Shown one piece after another: positions 13,381 to 21,573 of a stretch of DNA of 24,200 nucleotides. Each line of letters begins with the position of its first letter. Position 1 is the first letter of the stretch. The notes below the pieces were generated by a model. That model did no database searches. It was not told the DNA's origin and saw only the letters and a program-made list of their open reading frames with translations. A program made the position numbers and the translations under genes. Source of the DNA: JAWXBR01 sp034440235 (GTDB taxonomy: Bacteria; Bacteroidota; Ignavibacteria; Kapaibacteriales; Kapaibacteriaceae); assembly GCA_034440235.1 (NCBI GenBank), contig JAWXBR010000040.1:1-24200 (forward strand), in the 5' to 3' direction.

Positions 13381-15688
13381 GCAGAAGAGCATCTCGCGAA
13401 CGTGGCTCACGAACTCATGTATGCTCGGTAGTATGCTCGTTGGTATGCTCGTTAGTATGCTCGTTGGTATCCTCCTAGTCATGCTTCTAAGTGCTGTCTC
13501 CGCATCTGCACAACAGCGTACCCGAACTTTAGATTCGTTACGCAAACACGGTGTTCGCACAGATACCGCTCAGGCTCAGCCAGTGCTAGTGACTGCGTCT
13601 GCGGTAAGTAACTTTACAATATCGACCGTCGACGATATTGATGGCGGGACGATATTTGCCGGTAAGAAGTCAGAGCAGGTGCGCATGAGCAGCATAACTG
13701 CAAACACCTCGAGTAACAACGCGAGGCAGGTGTTTTCGGGCGTGGCGGGACTAAACATCTGGGACAACGACGGTGGTGGCGTGCAGATGGGTATTGGAGG
13801 TAGGGGGCTCTCCCCAAATAGAACATCGAACTTTACAACGCGACAGAATGGTTACGACATAGCGGCCGACCCACTTGGTTATCCCGAGAGTTACTACACA
13901 CCACCGATGGATGCTGTCGATAGAATACAGGTCGTGCGTGGTGCAGGGTCTCTACGGTACGGAACACAGTTCGGCGGTATGATAAACTTTGTTATGAGAG
14001 AGCCGAAGAAAGACTCAACCTTCGAAGGACGTGTAAGAAGTACGTATGGTTCGTTTAACTACGCCGGCTTATATGCCGAGGGCAGTGGTACGGTCGAAGA
14101 TGTTGGTTACATAGCATTGTATCAACTACGCCGTTCGGATGGATGGCGTGCGAATAGCGGATTTGCGGTGCACACAGCATACGCATCGGTTGCAACATCG
14201 TTAACGCAGTCGTTGCGCGTAAAAGCCGACTACACGTTTTTTGCGTATCAGTCACAACAACCCGGTGGACTCACCGATAGAATGTTTGCGGACAATCCGT
14301 CGCAAAGTATTCGCTCGCGCAACTGGTTCGAAGTGCAATGGAATCTTGTGTCGCTTAACATAGACTATCTCGTTTCCGAATCGACTGGCATTAAGTCGGT
14401 GTTCTTTGGAAACTTCAGCTCGCGCGACGCCCTGGGGAATCAAGATCGCATTAACATGAGCGATCGCGGTGGCGAACGTTCACTCATTGCCGGAACGTTT
14501 CGCAACGTTGGCAATGAGACAACAGTGCAGCACGCTTTCAATGGCATTAGCGAAGAAATGTCATCGATCGTAGCTGGTGTACGCCTCTTTCACGGCACGA
14601 CATCACAAAAGCAGGGCAATGCAAGCAGCGGATCGGATCCAGATTTCACATTCTTACATCCCTCCAACGTCGAAGGCTCAGACTTCCGTTATCCAAACGA
14701 CAATGCTGCTGTGTTTGCTGAAAGTATTCTTCGATTGGGCGGTGGCTTTGCGATTGTGCCAGGCATTCGCGGCGAACTCATCACAACACGTTCTGACGGC
14801 TATTACTCGTTACGCGTTGAAGATTTTGCTGGCAACCTCCTCGTCGATTCGAATGTCAGCGAGATGCGCCAACGTACCCGCTCGTTTGTGTTGTTTGGCA
14901 TTGGTGTGTTGTATCACTCGCCAGAGCAATGGGAGTGTTACGCAAACGCCTCGCAGAACTATCGCTCAATAACCTTTAGCGATCTGCATATAAATAATCC
15001 AAATCTGCGCATCGACTCTAACATCACCGACGAGCGCGGCTATACGCTGGATGCTGGCATCCGAGGCACGTTGTTCGATATAGTAGCCTTCGATGCAAGC
15101 GCATTCTATTTGCGTTATGCTAATCGTATTGGCGAACTGCTTCGGTCAGACGAAGCGCCGCTCTTCCAGCCTTATCGTTATCGTACCAACGTGGCCGATG
15201 CATACACAGCCGGCGTCGAAGCCGTTGTCGAGCTTAATGCAACACGCCTGTTCAAACTCAACTCGTCATGGCCTGTGGTAAGGGTCTTAATGAATGGGGC
15301 TTTGACCGAGGGACGGTATCTTAACTCGGACGACGCTTCGATTCGCAATCGTTTTGTAGAGCTCGTGCCACCATACGTGGTCAGAACCGGACTTTCCGCA
15401 GAAACACAGGGCTTTAGAGCCTCTTTCGTACTGGCATTTGTAGGCAAGCAGTACTCAGATGCCACAAACACAGAATATTCGGCGTCTGCCGTTACCGGAG
15501 CAATACCGGCCTATAACGTTGCAGACCTATCGGCCTCGTATGTATTTAGTCGTTACAAGATTGAAATGAGCTGTAATAACCTATTTGATAATCGATACTT
15601 CTCGCGTCGTGCCGATGCATATCCCGGGCCAGGCATCATTCCTGCAGATGCACGGTCGTTCTCAGTTACGCTGCAAGCGACGTTCTAA
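13373..15688 (+). CDS. FecA-like TonB-dependent outer-membrane receptor
   Basis: A 771-residue TonB-dependent receptor. After the signal peptide the plug domain (about residues 60-205) has GGGVQMGIGGRGLSPNRTSN, YDIAADPLGYPESYYTPPMD, AVDRIQVVRGAGSLRYGTQF and GGMINFVMREP, which closely follow ferric-dicitrate/siderophore (FecA-like) receptors of Bacteroidota. The remainder is the 22-stranded barrel ending in a typical aromatic terminus (SVTLQATF). There is no N-terminal carboxypeptidase-regulatory domain. It takes up a ferric complex by TonB energy (family knowledge; the ligand is not determined). It is translationally coupled to HTTM (ATGAGTAA overlap). Two oddities: a 12-bp repeat in the signal peptide and a three-copy degenerate repeat at its stop. 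Confidence 0.93.
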   Translation: MSKQKSISRTWLTNSCMLGSMLVGMLVSMLVGILLVMLLSAVSASAQQRTRTLDSLRKHGVRTDTAQAQPVLVTASAVSNFTISTVDDIDGGTIFAGKKSEQVRMSSITANTSSNNARQVFSGVAGLNIWDNDGGGVQMGIGGRGLSPNRTSNFTTRQNGYDIAADPLGYPESYYTPPMDAVDRIQVVRGAGSLRYGTQFGGMINFVMREPKKDSTFEGRVRSTYGSFNYAGLYAEGSGTVEDVGYIALYQLRRSDGWRANSGFAVHTAYASVATSLTQSLRVKADYTFFAYQSQQPGGLTDRMFADNPSQSIRSRNWFEVQWNLVSLNIDYLVSESTGIKSVFFGNFSSRDALGNQDRINMSDRGGERSLIAGTFRNVGNETTVQHAFNGISEEMSSIVAGVRLFHGTTSQKQGNASSGSDPDFTFLHPSNVEGSDFRYPNDNAAVFAESILRLGGGFAIVPGIRGELITTRSDGYYSLRVEDFAGNLLVDSNVSEMRQRTRSFVLFGIGVLYHSPEQWECYANASQNYRSITFSDLHINNPNLRIDSNITDERGYTLDAGIRGTLFDIVAFDASAFYLRYANRIGELLRSDEAPLFQPYRYRTNVADAYTAGVEAVVELNATRLFKLNSSWPVVRVLMNGALTEGRYLNSDDASIRNRFVELVPPYVVRTGLSAETQGFRASFVLAFVGKQYSDATNTEYSASAVTGAIPAYNVADLSASYVFSRYKIEMSCNNLFDNRYFSRRADAYPGPGIIPADARSFSVTLQATF
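13420..13467. repeat. 12-bp tandem repeat in the receptor signal peptide
   Basis: Units tatgctcggtag, tatgctcgttgg, tatgctcgttag and tatgctcgttgg start at 13420, 13432, 13444 and 13456, followed by a diverged fifth at 13468. They encode the run MLGSMLVGMLVSMLVG, which forms the hydrophobic core of the signal peptide. Each unit adds four residues without changing frame. Confidence 0.93.
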
Positions 15689-15730
15689 CACTGCAAGAGA
15701 TGTTTAGTAGTCTGGGCGACGTTCTATATT
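15671..15730. repeat. Degenerate three-copy 20-bp repeat at the receptor stop
   Basis: Blocks 15671-15690, 15691-15710 and 15711-15730 begin ctgcaagcgacgttctaa, ctgcaagagatgtttag and tctgggcgacgttcta. Block 1 encodes the receptor C-terminus and stop; block 3 reaches the stop of the convergent gene at 15730. Identity is partial (block 2 about 12 of 20 without gaps; block 3 nearly matches with a 2-base gap). Confidence 0.65.
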
Positions 15731-16086
15731 CACTGAAACAGCGAAATGTCGAGCGATCCTTCTGCGCGCACTGCAGTCGTATCAATTTCAGACCAGGTAC
15801 GGGTCTCCAGGCGTTTCTTAGCCCCTTTACCCAGAGTTGTAAAGTATGCCTTGCTTGCTGAAGCTACTTCCTGATCGTCCTTGTCATAAAACCGAACGCG
15901 TACAATTGGATCGATAAGTTTTTTGCCCGATAGGTTATGCACGGTAGCAGTAACATGTACATCAGACCCGTGGCGTTTCCATGTCACGGACACTTTGACT
16001 TTCTTTTCAAGTTCCTGACTATATGCAGTTGCTGTTAAGGCAAACACACAAAGCAGTGCGATGAGTGTATGGATTGAATGATTCAC
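15730..16086 (-). CDS. Small exported beta-sandwich protein, unknown function
   Basis: A 118-residue protein with a clear signal peptide (LIALLCVFALTATAYSQ). The mature part reads VKVSVTWKRHGSDVHVTATV, HNLSGKKLIDPIVRVRFYD and FTTLGKGAKKRLETRTW. The pattern of strands around a conserved 'NLSGK...RVRFYDKD' resembles FxLYD-type or other Ig-like domains that describe tissue-like protein-protein contacts, but the match is loose and I do not name a family. GAGGTG lies 10 nt before the ATG, supporting the start. It is convergent with the FecA-like receptor (41 bp apart) and has the same orientation as the next upstream gene. Confidence 0.65.
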   Translation of the reverse strand: MNHSIHTLIALLCVFALTATAYSQELEKKVKVSVTWKRHGSDVHVTATVHNLSGKKLIDPIVRVRFYDKDDQEVASASKAYFTTLGKGAKKRLETRTWSEIDTTAVRAEGSLDISLFQ

Positions 16087-16160
16087 GCATGCACCTCAGT
16101 GAATATTGTTGTGATACGAGACCGACGTATGGGTGTGTGAAGTCTTACAGAATTTGGTTG

Positions 16161-16793
16161 TTAGGGTATCGGTTTGATGTCCGTTAGCGGGTGCAGCTCC
16201 CATGCGGTTGCACGCCAGAGGGCACGTCCGCGCGGCTTGGTGTTTACTGCGTTGCCCACGTGCATCCAGTCGAATAAGAGCCAGCCACGAACGCGCATCC
16301 ATTTGCCCTTGAATTGCTTGAGCGCAGTAGTTGACCAATCGAGGCCCTTACTTTTCTTTAGCGCCTTAATACGTGGCGTAACCTCACCAACCATCGAAAG
16401 TCGTTTCTGTTTGTTCGTAGACTGTGTGTACATCAGCACGCGTGTGTCCCGCATCTCATCTCCCGGCAGTCTGCAATTACAATCTTCAGTTTCTGCTGCG
16501 TATACGTCGCCAATAAAGACGTCCATCTCGACAGCTGCACCCTCATTCCACCGTTCGGTATCATCACCACGCTCGAGAAACTCATCAATTGCATGACGGT
16601 TTATTTCTGATGCGGAAGGGATCTTGTATACCGACTTTAATTTGAATAGTTCGGCCTTACGGGTGCCTGGTTCGGCACTGCCTTCGGGAGGACAGCCGTT
16701 GATGACGCGTAAGTCCTGGGAAAATGCCGTCGGGGTACCGCAAAACGCACATAGTGTGATCGCAGCAACAAAGAGTAGTCGTGAGTTTCGCAT
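16161..16793 (-). CDS. Exported protein of unknown function, OB-like domain
   Basis: A 210-residue protein from the ATG at 16793. It has a good signal peptide (MRNSRLLFVAAITLCAF, cleaved after AFSQ). A C-x-C pair occurs in ETEDCNCRLPGDE. The C-terminus MRVRGWLLFDWMHVGNAVNT...RALWRATAWELHPLTDI is a motif I recognise from uncharacterised Bacteroidota exported proteins ('NWRATAWEIHP'); the fold may be OB-like (inference). Alternative in-frame starts exist at 16802 and 16898; the last would run through the terminator hairpin and is unlikely. A 22-bp duplication sits on the start codon. Confidence 0.6.
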   Translation of the reverse strand: MRNSRLLFVAAITLCAFCGTPTAFSQDLRVINGCPPEGSAEPGTRKAELFKLKSVYKIPSASEINRHAIDEFLERGDDTERWNEGAAVEMDVFIGDVYAAETEDCNCRLPGDEMRDTRVLMYTQSTNKQKRLSMVGEVTPRIKALKKSKGLDWSTTALKQFKGKWMRVRGWLLFDWMHVGNAVNTKPRGRALWRATAWELHPLTDIKPIP

Positions 16794-16822
16794 TGAGCCC
16801 ATGTGTTGATCGCATTGAGTCC
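16788..16822. repeat. 22-bp-period duplication at a start codon
   Basis: tcgcattgagccc at 16788-16800 recurs as tcgcattgagtcc at 16810-16822 (12 of 13). Each copy contains CAT, an ATG on the minus strand: the proposed start at 16791-16793 and an upstream copy at 16813-16815. The 22-bp period puts the two ATGs in different frames. Confidence 0.7.
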
Positions 16823-16835
16823 AAGATAGGATATT

Positions 16836-16874
16836 ACGAAAAACGGACCGCTGTCTGAAAACAGCGGTCCGTTT
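16836..16874 (-). terminator. Rho-independent terminator of the Ig-repeat T9SS gene
   Basis: AAACGGACCGCTGT at 16841-16854 and ACAGCGGTCCGTTT at 16861-16874 form a perfect 14-bp stem with a 6-nt loop. On the minus strand the hairpin is followed by TTTTTCG, giving the T-run. It is 67 nt after the stop at 16941 and precedes the next minus-strand gene. Confidence 0.88.
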
Positions 16875-16940
16875 ATAGAACCCGAGAATTGATTGCAAAA
16901 CGACGAATGGTCAAGCCCATCACGCTTTACAGCACTTTGA

Positions 16941-19580
16941 TTAGCGGATGACGGTAATCGGCATCGAGATGACGTTATTGAGTCCGTGTACTACTACGAG
17001 GTAAGCCCCTGACGCCGCAGGAGAGCCCCCTGCATCGAGTCCATCCCACATTACCGATGTCGATGTCTTATCGGTTATGCTCAGTGTGCGGATAACAACA
17101 CCTGAGACCGAAACGATGTCGATTCGAGTAGCAGGGAAGTCGGTTAAACGTAGAGTTACTTCACCACTTGTTGGGTTTGGATGAGCGGACATCAGGGATG
17201 CCGCATCGTCTTCAACACCGGACGTTAATTCGCCCTCGCCAGCAAGTGCAACCGATGAGTTACCCGCTGTTGACGAAAGTATAGAGAGCTGGGCAGTGCG
17301 AGCACCTGTTGTTGTTGGCGTAAAGCGCACACACAAGTCGGTAGATGCACCAGCAGCTACATCGACAGGTGTGGGAGTTACAACAGTGAACATCGATGCA
17401 TCGATGCCTTGTACCGTAAGCCGATCGACTGTAATAGGTGCGCCAGAGGTGTTCGTTACGTTCACACACATATCCTTCGTCATGTTTACCACTACACGTG
17501 CATAGTCGAGCGCTTGATTATGCGACAGGAGTTGAACGCCAACTGCGGTTAGAGCAACTTCTTCGTAAGGAATAGAGGCGTTTGACGTTACACCTATTGC
17601 AGCTGTTTGAGCTCCGACCATAGAAGCAGAAACCTGTACCGAGATGGTAGCAGATTCATTTGGCTGGAGTGTAAACGGCATTGCGGGTGCATCTGTAATT
17701 GCGAAACCAGTGCCAACGATTGCAACCGATTGAACAACAAGTGGCGCGTTGCCCGTGTTGGTCAATAAGTTTACAAGTGTCATCACCTTAAGATAGCCAA
17801 CAGGCACGTTGCCAAAATTGATTGCCGTTGGATTCAGGGTTAGTTCTGGTGCTTGCGAGTTCGGGTCGCGAACAAGCACACGTGCATGCAAGGACACAGA
17901 AGCGCCACATGAGTTGCTTGCGATTGCTGTGTAGATACCTGCATCCGACACCATTGCAGATGGAACGACATACGTCCATTGCGTTGCACCAGCAATTGCT
18001 TGCGAATTGCGATACCATTGCACTCTTACTGCATCGGAAGCTGTTGCAGAAAGTTCGAGGCGCTCACCGACCTGCAGTGTTGCTGAAGAAGGCTGACGAT
18101 TGAAGACGGGCTGATCTACTGCACGAACAACGATTGTGGCACTCGTCACGCCAAGACCGCATGAGCCTGTTACACGTACAGTGTAGTTGCCTGCTGTTGC
18201 AGGTGTAGCATTGTCGAGAATCAGGATATGAGAGTTTGAATTAACGAGTGGTGAACCGTCCTTATACCACTGATAATTCAATTCGAATCCTTCAGTCGTG
18301 ACGATGAGTTCTGTACGACGTGCGATACACGCGTCCATCATCGTTGGTTGTGAAATGATTGTCGGCGCTTGAATGGTTGAGACGTACACATCACGACTGG
18401 TAGCAGTTGACGGACACGCTGCAGGATTTATTCCACCACTCGTGATTACAACATGATATGTACCAGTTGTAGCCTGTGAAGCGTTTGACAGTGTTAGTGT
18501 TGAGCCCCCGTCACTTGCAACCGGAATGCCATCGCGGTACCACTGATAGGACAAAGAAGAGCCTGTCGCACCAATTGTCAGCTGACCATTTCCACCTGGA
18601 CAAAGTACTAGCGGTTGAGGTTCGGATGTAATAAGTGGACGTCCGATTACCGTGACGTTCGTAGGTGTGCTTGTAACTGCTGGTGTGCATGATCCGCTAA
18701 TAACTACATCATACGTACCCGTACTCGAAGTCGACAGAGGATCGAGGAACAGAACCGAGTCTGTCATACCAGGTATAGACTGTCCGTTGAAACGCCACTG
18801 ATACGCAATACCAGCACCTGTTGCTGATACACGCAGTGTCGTACTACCCTGATCACACGCAATTACTGAAGCAACCGGCTGAACAAGTATAGAAGGTGAT
18901 TGGGTCACCGTTAATACTGCGTTCGCAGACATTGTTTGTTCGCCGCAGTCTTCGACGATGTTTACATGGTAGGTGCCTGCGTCGGCAGTTGTTGCATTAT
19001 AGATTGTGTGGAAGTTGTTTCGTGTTACCGAAACAAGTGTTGCACCGCGGCTCCAATAATATGTAGCGCTCAGAGCACTGCTCTGAACAGACATCGTTAC
19101 ATCTGTGCCGCTGCAAGCGTTTTGTGGTTGTGGCTGCGTAAAAATAGTCGGTGGTACACACGAACGGAAAATCTCAAAGCGTCCGCTGTAGCCCGCGTTA
19201 TGAATTGGTTCGATTTTTGGACTCGGCAGCACTTCTGAAATTCGAATCAGATAGTTCGTACTTGGAGTAATGTCATCGGCCGGGACCCAATCGTAATACG
19301 TTTCGAACGGATCTATACCGGATGCAATTGTATTCCATGATTCACCATCGTCAGTGGAGTATTCAATAACAACGCTGCCACCTTCGTTCGACAAGTCTTT
19401 TGGTGCTTCAAGTTCGTAGTAAATAGGAATCGAGCCAGGGACTTCATACTGGGCTCCGTCGTACGGTTCGTATACCCAAATGCTCGCCCATTGTGCGCTA
19501 GCCGAAACTGAAATTGTGCATAAGAGCGCGAAAAGAGTAAGAAGTCGCATGGTGATGCGATTCTTCATAGAATGATTCAT
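16941..19580 (-). CDS. Secreted multi-Ig T9SS cargo protein
   Basis: An 879-residue exported protein. The ATG at 19580 is preferred (GAGGA about 4 nt upstream); other in-frame ATGs lie at 19568 and 19550. After the signal peptide comes an N-terminal beta domain (ASIWVYEPYDGAQYEVPGSI). Five Ig-like domains follow (about residues 143-570), each with the Trp and DAGTY/TTGTYHV-type core, for example YQWYRDGIP and SDAGIYTAIASNSC. Two ASH/choice-of-anchor-like domains come next (NPTAINFGNVPVGY..., then CVRFTPTTTGARTAQLSI). The C-terminus is a T9SS type A sorting domain (HPNPTSGEVTLRL ... GAYLVVVHG). It is probably secreted or surface-attached with an adhesive or structural role (inference). A strong terminator follows. 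Confidence 0.9.
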   Translation of the reverse strand: MNHSMKNRITMRLLTLFALLCTISVSASAQWASIWVYEPYDGAQYEVPGSIPIYYELEAPKDLSNEGGSVVIEYSTDDGESWNTIASGIDPFETYYDWVPADDITPSTNYLIRISEVLPSPKIEPIHNAGYSGRFEIFRSCVPPTIFTQPQPQNACSGTDVTMSVQSSALSATYYWSRGATLVSVTRNNFHTIYNATTADAGTYHVNIVEDCGEQTMSANAVLTVTQSPSILVQPVASVIACDQGSTTLRVSATGAGIAYQWRFNGQSIPGMTDSVLFLDPLSTSSTGTYDVVISGSCTPAVTSTPTNVTVIGRPLITSEPQPLVLCPGGNGQLTIGATGSSLSYQWYRDGIPVASDGGSTLTLSNASQATTGTYHVVITSGGINPAACPSTATSRDVYVSTIQAPTIISQPTMMDACIARRTELIVTTEGFELNYQWYKDGSPLVNSNSHILILDNATPATAGNYTVRVTGSCGLGVTSATIVVRAVDQPVFNRQPSSATLQVGERLELSATASDAVRVQWYRNSQAIAGATQWTYVVPSAMVSDAGIYTAIASNSCGASVSLHARVLVRDPNSQAPELTLNPTAINFGNVPVGYLKVMTLVNLLTNTGNAPLVVQSVAIVGTGFAITDAPAMPFTLQPNESATISVQVSASMVGAQTAAIGVTSNASIPYEEVALTAVGVQLLSHNQALDYARVVVNMTKDMCVNVTNTSGAPITVDRLTVQGIDASMFTVVTPTPVDVAAGASTDLCVRFTPTTTGARTAQLSILSSTAGNSSVALAGEGELTSGVEDDAASLMSAHPNPTSGEVTLRLTDFPATRIDIVSVSGVVIRTLSITDKTSTSVMWDGLDAGGSPAASGAYLVVVHGLNNVISMPITVIR

Positions 19581-19761
19581 ACTGTCCTCAGATTGTGATG
19601 GGCAATGGTTCTTCTTCGCCCGGTGATAAATCGATATTTGGCAGGACATGGTCAATGTCCAGCACGTACAATAACTCTTGAGTTTAGAGCCCGTTACATA
19701 GTCACATCATCATATTGATGTTTCAATACAAATCGTGGTGTGAAATGTATAAACCATATAA

Positions 19762-19800
19762 AAAGAAAAAGAGGTCGCACGCCAAATTGGTAAGCGACCC
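19762..19800 (-). terminator. Rho-independent terminator of the fasciclin gene
   Basis: On the minus strand GGTCGC (19794-19799) pairs with GCGACC (19773-19778), with further pairing CCAA/TTGG in the loop, followed by TCTTTTTCTTTTT. It lies about 45 nt after the fasciclin stop. The remainder of the 19581-19844 gap shows only a short GGACAT-ATGTCC hairpin near 19647. Confidence 0.85.
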
Positions 19801-19844
19801 CTTGTCGACCGAGTGTGTGAATTATTGTGTGTTGCTGCCGTGAC

Positions 19845-20396
19845 TTACATCTTTGGCAGAACTACTGCATCTATGACATGAATTACACCATTCGACTGAT
19901 ACACATTATAGGTCGAGATGTGTGCAACATTGCCATTTTCATCCTTGATGATAACGTTCATGTCACCGTTCATCATCGCCCATAGTTTGCCGCCACTGGC
20001 CGTTTTGAGTTCGGCGGTTCCGTTACCGGCCTTGATCATCTTCATCAGTTCCTTCGCATCTAGACGACCCGGAACGACATGATAGGTGAGTACCGAAGCA
20101 AGAGTACTCTTGTTCATGGGCTTCAGGAGATTTGCAACCGTGCCTTCAGGAAGATTCTCGAAAGCGTCGTTTGTTGGAGCGAATACGGTGAACGGACCTT
20201 CACTTTTTAGGGTAGCAACCAAATCAGCGGCTTTTACCGCAGCAACTAGTGTGGTGTGATCTGCCGAATTCACGGCATTGTCTATGATGTCCTTCTGTGC
20301 AAACATGGCTTGTCCGCCAACCATCGGTTCCTTCTGTGCGCTTGCTGTGCCAAAAGCACAGATGCCAATCGCGAGTGCAAGTATTGTGTTCTTCAT
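19845..20396 (-). CDS. Fasciclin (FAS1) domain exported protein
   Basis: A 183-residue protein: signal peptide (MKNTILALAIGICAFGTASA) and one FAS1 domain (about residues 36-182). Both FAS1 hallmark boxes are present: H1 as GPFTVFAPTNDAFENLP and H2 region as ASVLTYHVVPGRLDAKEL, ending NGVIHVIDAVVLPK. FAS1 proteins mediate adhesion or matrix contact at the cell surface. The ATG at 20396 is chosen because GGAGA precedes it; an alternative ATG at 20408 overlaps that element. It is monocistronic, with a terminator right after it. Confidence 0.93.
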   Translation of the reverse strand: MKNTILALAIGICAFGTASAQKEPMVGGQAMFAQKDIIDNAVNSADHTTLVAAVKAADLVATLKSEGPFTVFAPTNDAFENLPEGTVANLLKPMNKSTLASVLTYHVVPGRLDAKELMKMIKAGNGTAELKTASGGKLWAMMNGDMNVIIKDENGNVAHISTYNVYQSNGVIHVIDAVVLPKM

Positions 20397-20616
20397 TTCC
20401 GTCTCCATATGATAAAAGATTTCGATTTGCGAAGACCTACGCAGATGTGTTGTAGTTGGATCACGCTGCATTACAGGTAGTTGCAGGCTGCCTCACACAC
20501 AGACTGGGTGCTTCAATGCGTAGCTTAGAGTCTTTCACCCCGAATAGTCATCGAGGTTTGCTAAAGAAGTTGACATAGAAGACCCGATTTATCTTCCGCC
20601 GGGCTTTACGGCTAAG

Positions 20617-21573
20617 GTGTTTTATGCTGGACGTTTAGACAAAGCACGCTTCATGGCGTGGAGTCCGGACAGCGTCCTTCATGTCGCCAACAAATCCAGC
20701 GGCGAAATCCTCGCTCTCCCAGATCGTACTCACGATGGCGAAGCCGACATTACCATCGTTGTCGCAAAAGACTTCGAATCTCCTCACGACCTCGAATTCT
20801 ACAACGGCGCACTATACGTTGCCGAGGAGCTCCGCGTGGTGCGCCTCACCGATGCAAACAACGACGGCCTCTACGAAACCCGTAGTGTTTTCATAGACAA
20901 CATTGCGCAAGGGGCTCAGTTGGGAGGGGGCGGACACGACACGCGCACCATCGTGTTCGACGCAAAGAACAAGAAGATGTATTTGTCGATTGGGTCATCG
21001 TGTAATGTGTGCCGCGAAGACCATCGCGCCATCATAGAGCAGTACAACGACGACGGCACCGGACGTCGTGTCTTTGCACGTGGTGTGCGCAATGCCGTGG
21101 GCGAGGTGCGCGATGGCGGCTTTTACGGACACCCCTTTGCATGGGGCGATGGACGCTACTTCGACTTTACCGTCCCCGTTGGCGGCTACCGCGATCTCCT
21201 CCCCATCACCGCAGCCGACAGCGCGCTTGTTCGCACGATGGTGCGACCAGCCGCACTTATCCAAGCTCACTCCGCCCTCATGGCCATCGAATTCCCAGAC
21301 CCCTCGTTTGCAGCCCCTTACCGTAACGGCGCCTTCGTTGCACTTCGAGGATCGTGGAATCGGAAAGATCCCACAGGTTATAAAGTAGTTTATCTACGCA
21401 TGAACGCAGATAATAAGTCCGTCGCGTCGATTGCCGACTTCTTTCGAGGCTTCGCGCACAACGGCAAAGCATGGGCACGTCCGGTCGGTCTCGAAACCGA
21501 CGCCCGCGGCAATCTCTACATGAGCAGCGACGCCGAAGAGCAGTTTATCGCAATCGTTTCCAAGTCGAGGTAG
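20617..21573 (+). CDS. Sugar/sorbosone dehydrogenase-like beta-propeller, N-terminally damaged
   Basis: The frame encodes a PQQ-dependent sugar dehydrogenase-like propeller: MAWSPDSVLHVANKSSGEIL, GGGGHDTRTIVFDAKNKKMY, SIGSSCNVCREDHRAIIEQY, VFARGVRNAVG, DGGFYGHPFAWGDG and FVALRGSWNRKDPTGYKVVY. The first start codon is a GTG at 20617, but the same frame is open from 20548 and encodes DIEDPIYLPPGFTAK, the usual beginning of the mature protein; no ATG, GTG or TTG precedes it before the TAG at 20545-20547. So the signal peptide and true start seem lost. RNAVGE also joins directly to VRDGGFYG, where relatives have about 30-40 residues with the WATDNGRD-like region. Either it is a decaying gene or an unusual short variant; I favour decay. 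Confidence 0.65.
   Translation: MFYAGRLDKARFMAWSPDSVLHVANKSSGEILALPDRTHDGEADITIVVAKDFESPHDLEFYNGALYVAEELRVVRLTDANNDGLYETRSVFIDNIAQGAQLGGGGHDTRTIVFDAKNKKMYLSIGSSCNVCREDHRAIIEQYNDDGTGRRVFARGVRNAVGEVRDGGFYGHPFAWGDGRYFDFTVPVGGYRDLLPITAADSALVRTMVRPAALIQAHSALMAIEFPDPSFAAPYRNGAFVALRGSWNRKDPTGYKVVYLRMNADNKSVASIADFFRGFAHNGKAWARPVGLETDARGNLYMSSDAEEQFIAIVSKSR

Noticed and set aside
13420..13479. On/off phase variation by the 12-bp repeat
   Set aside because: The unit is a multiple of 3, so copy changes cannot shift the frame; only graded changes in signal length are possible.
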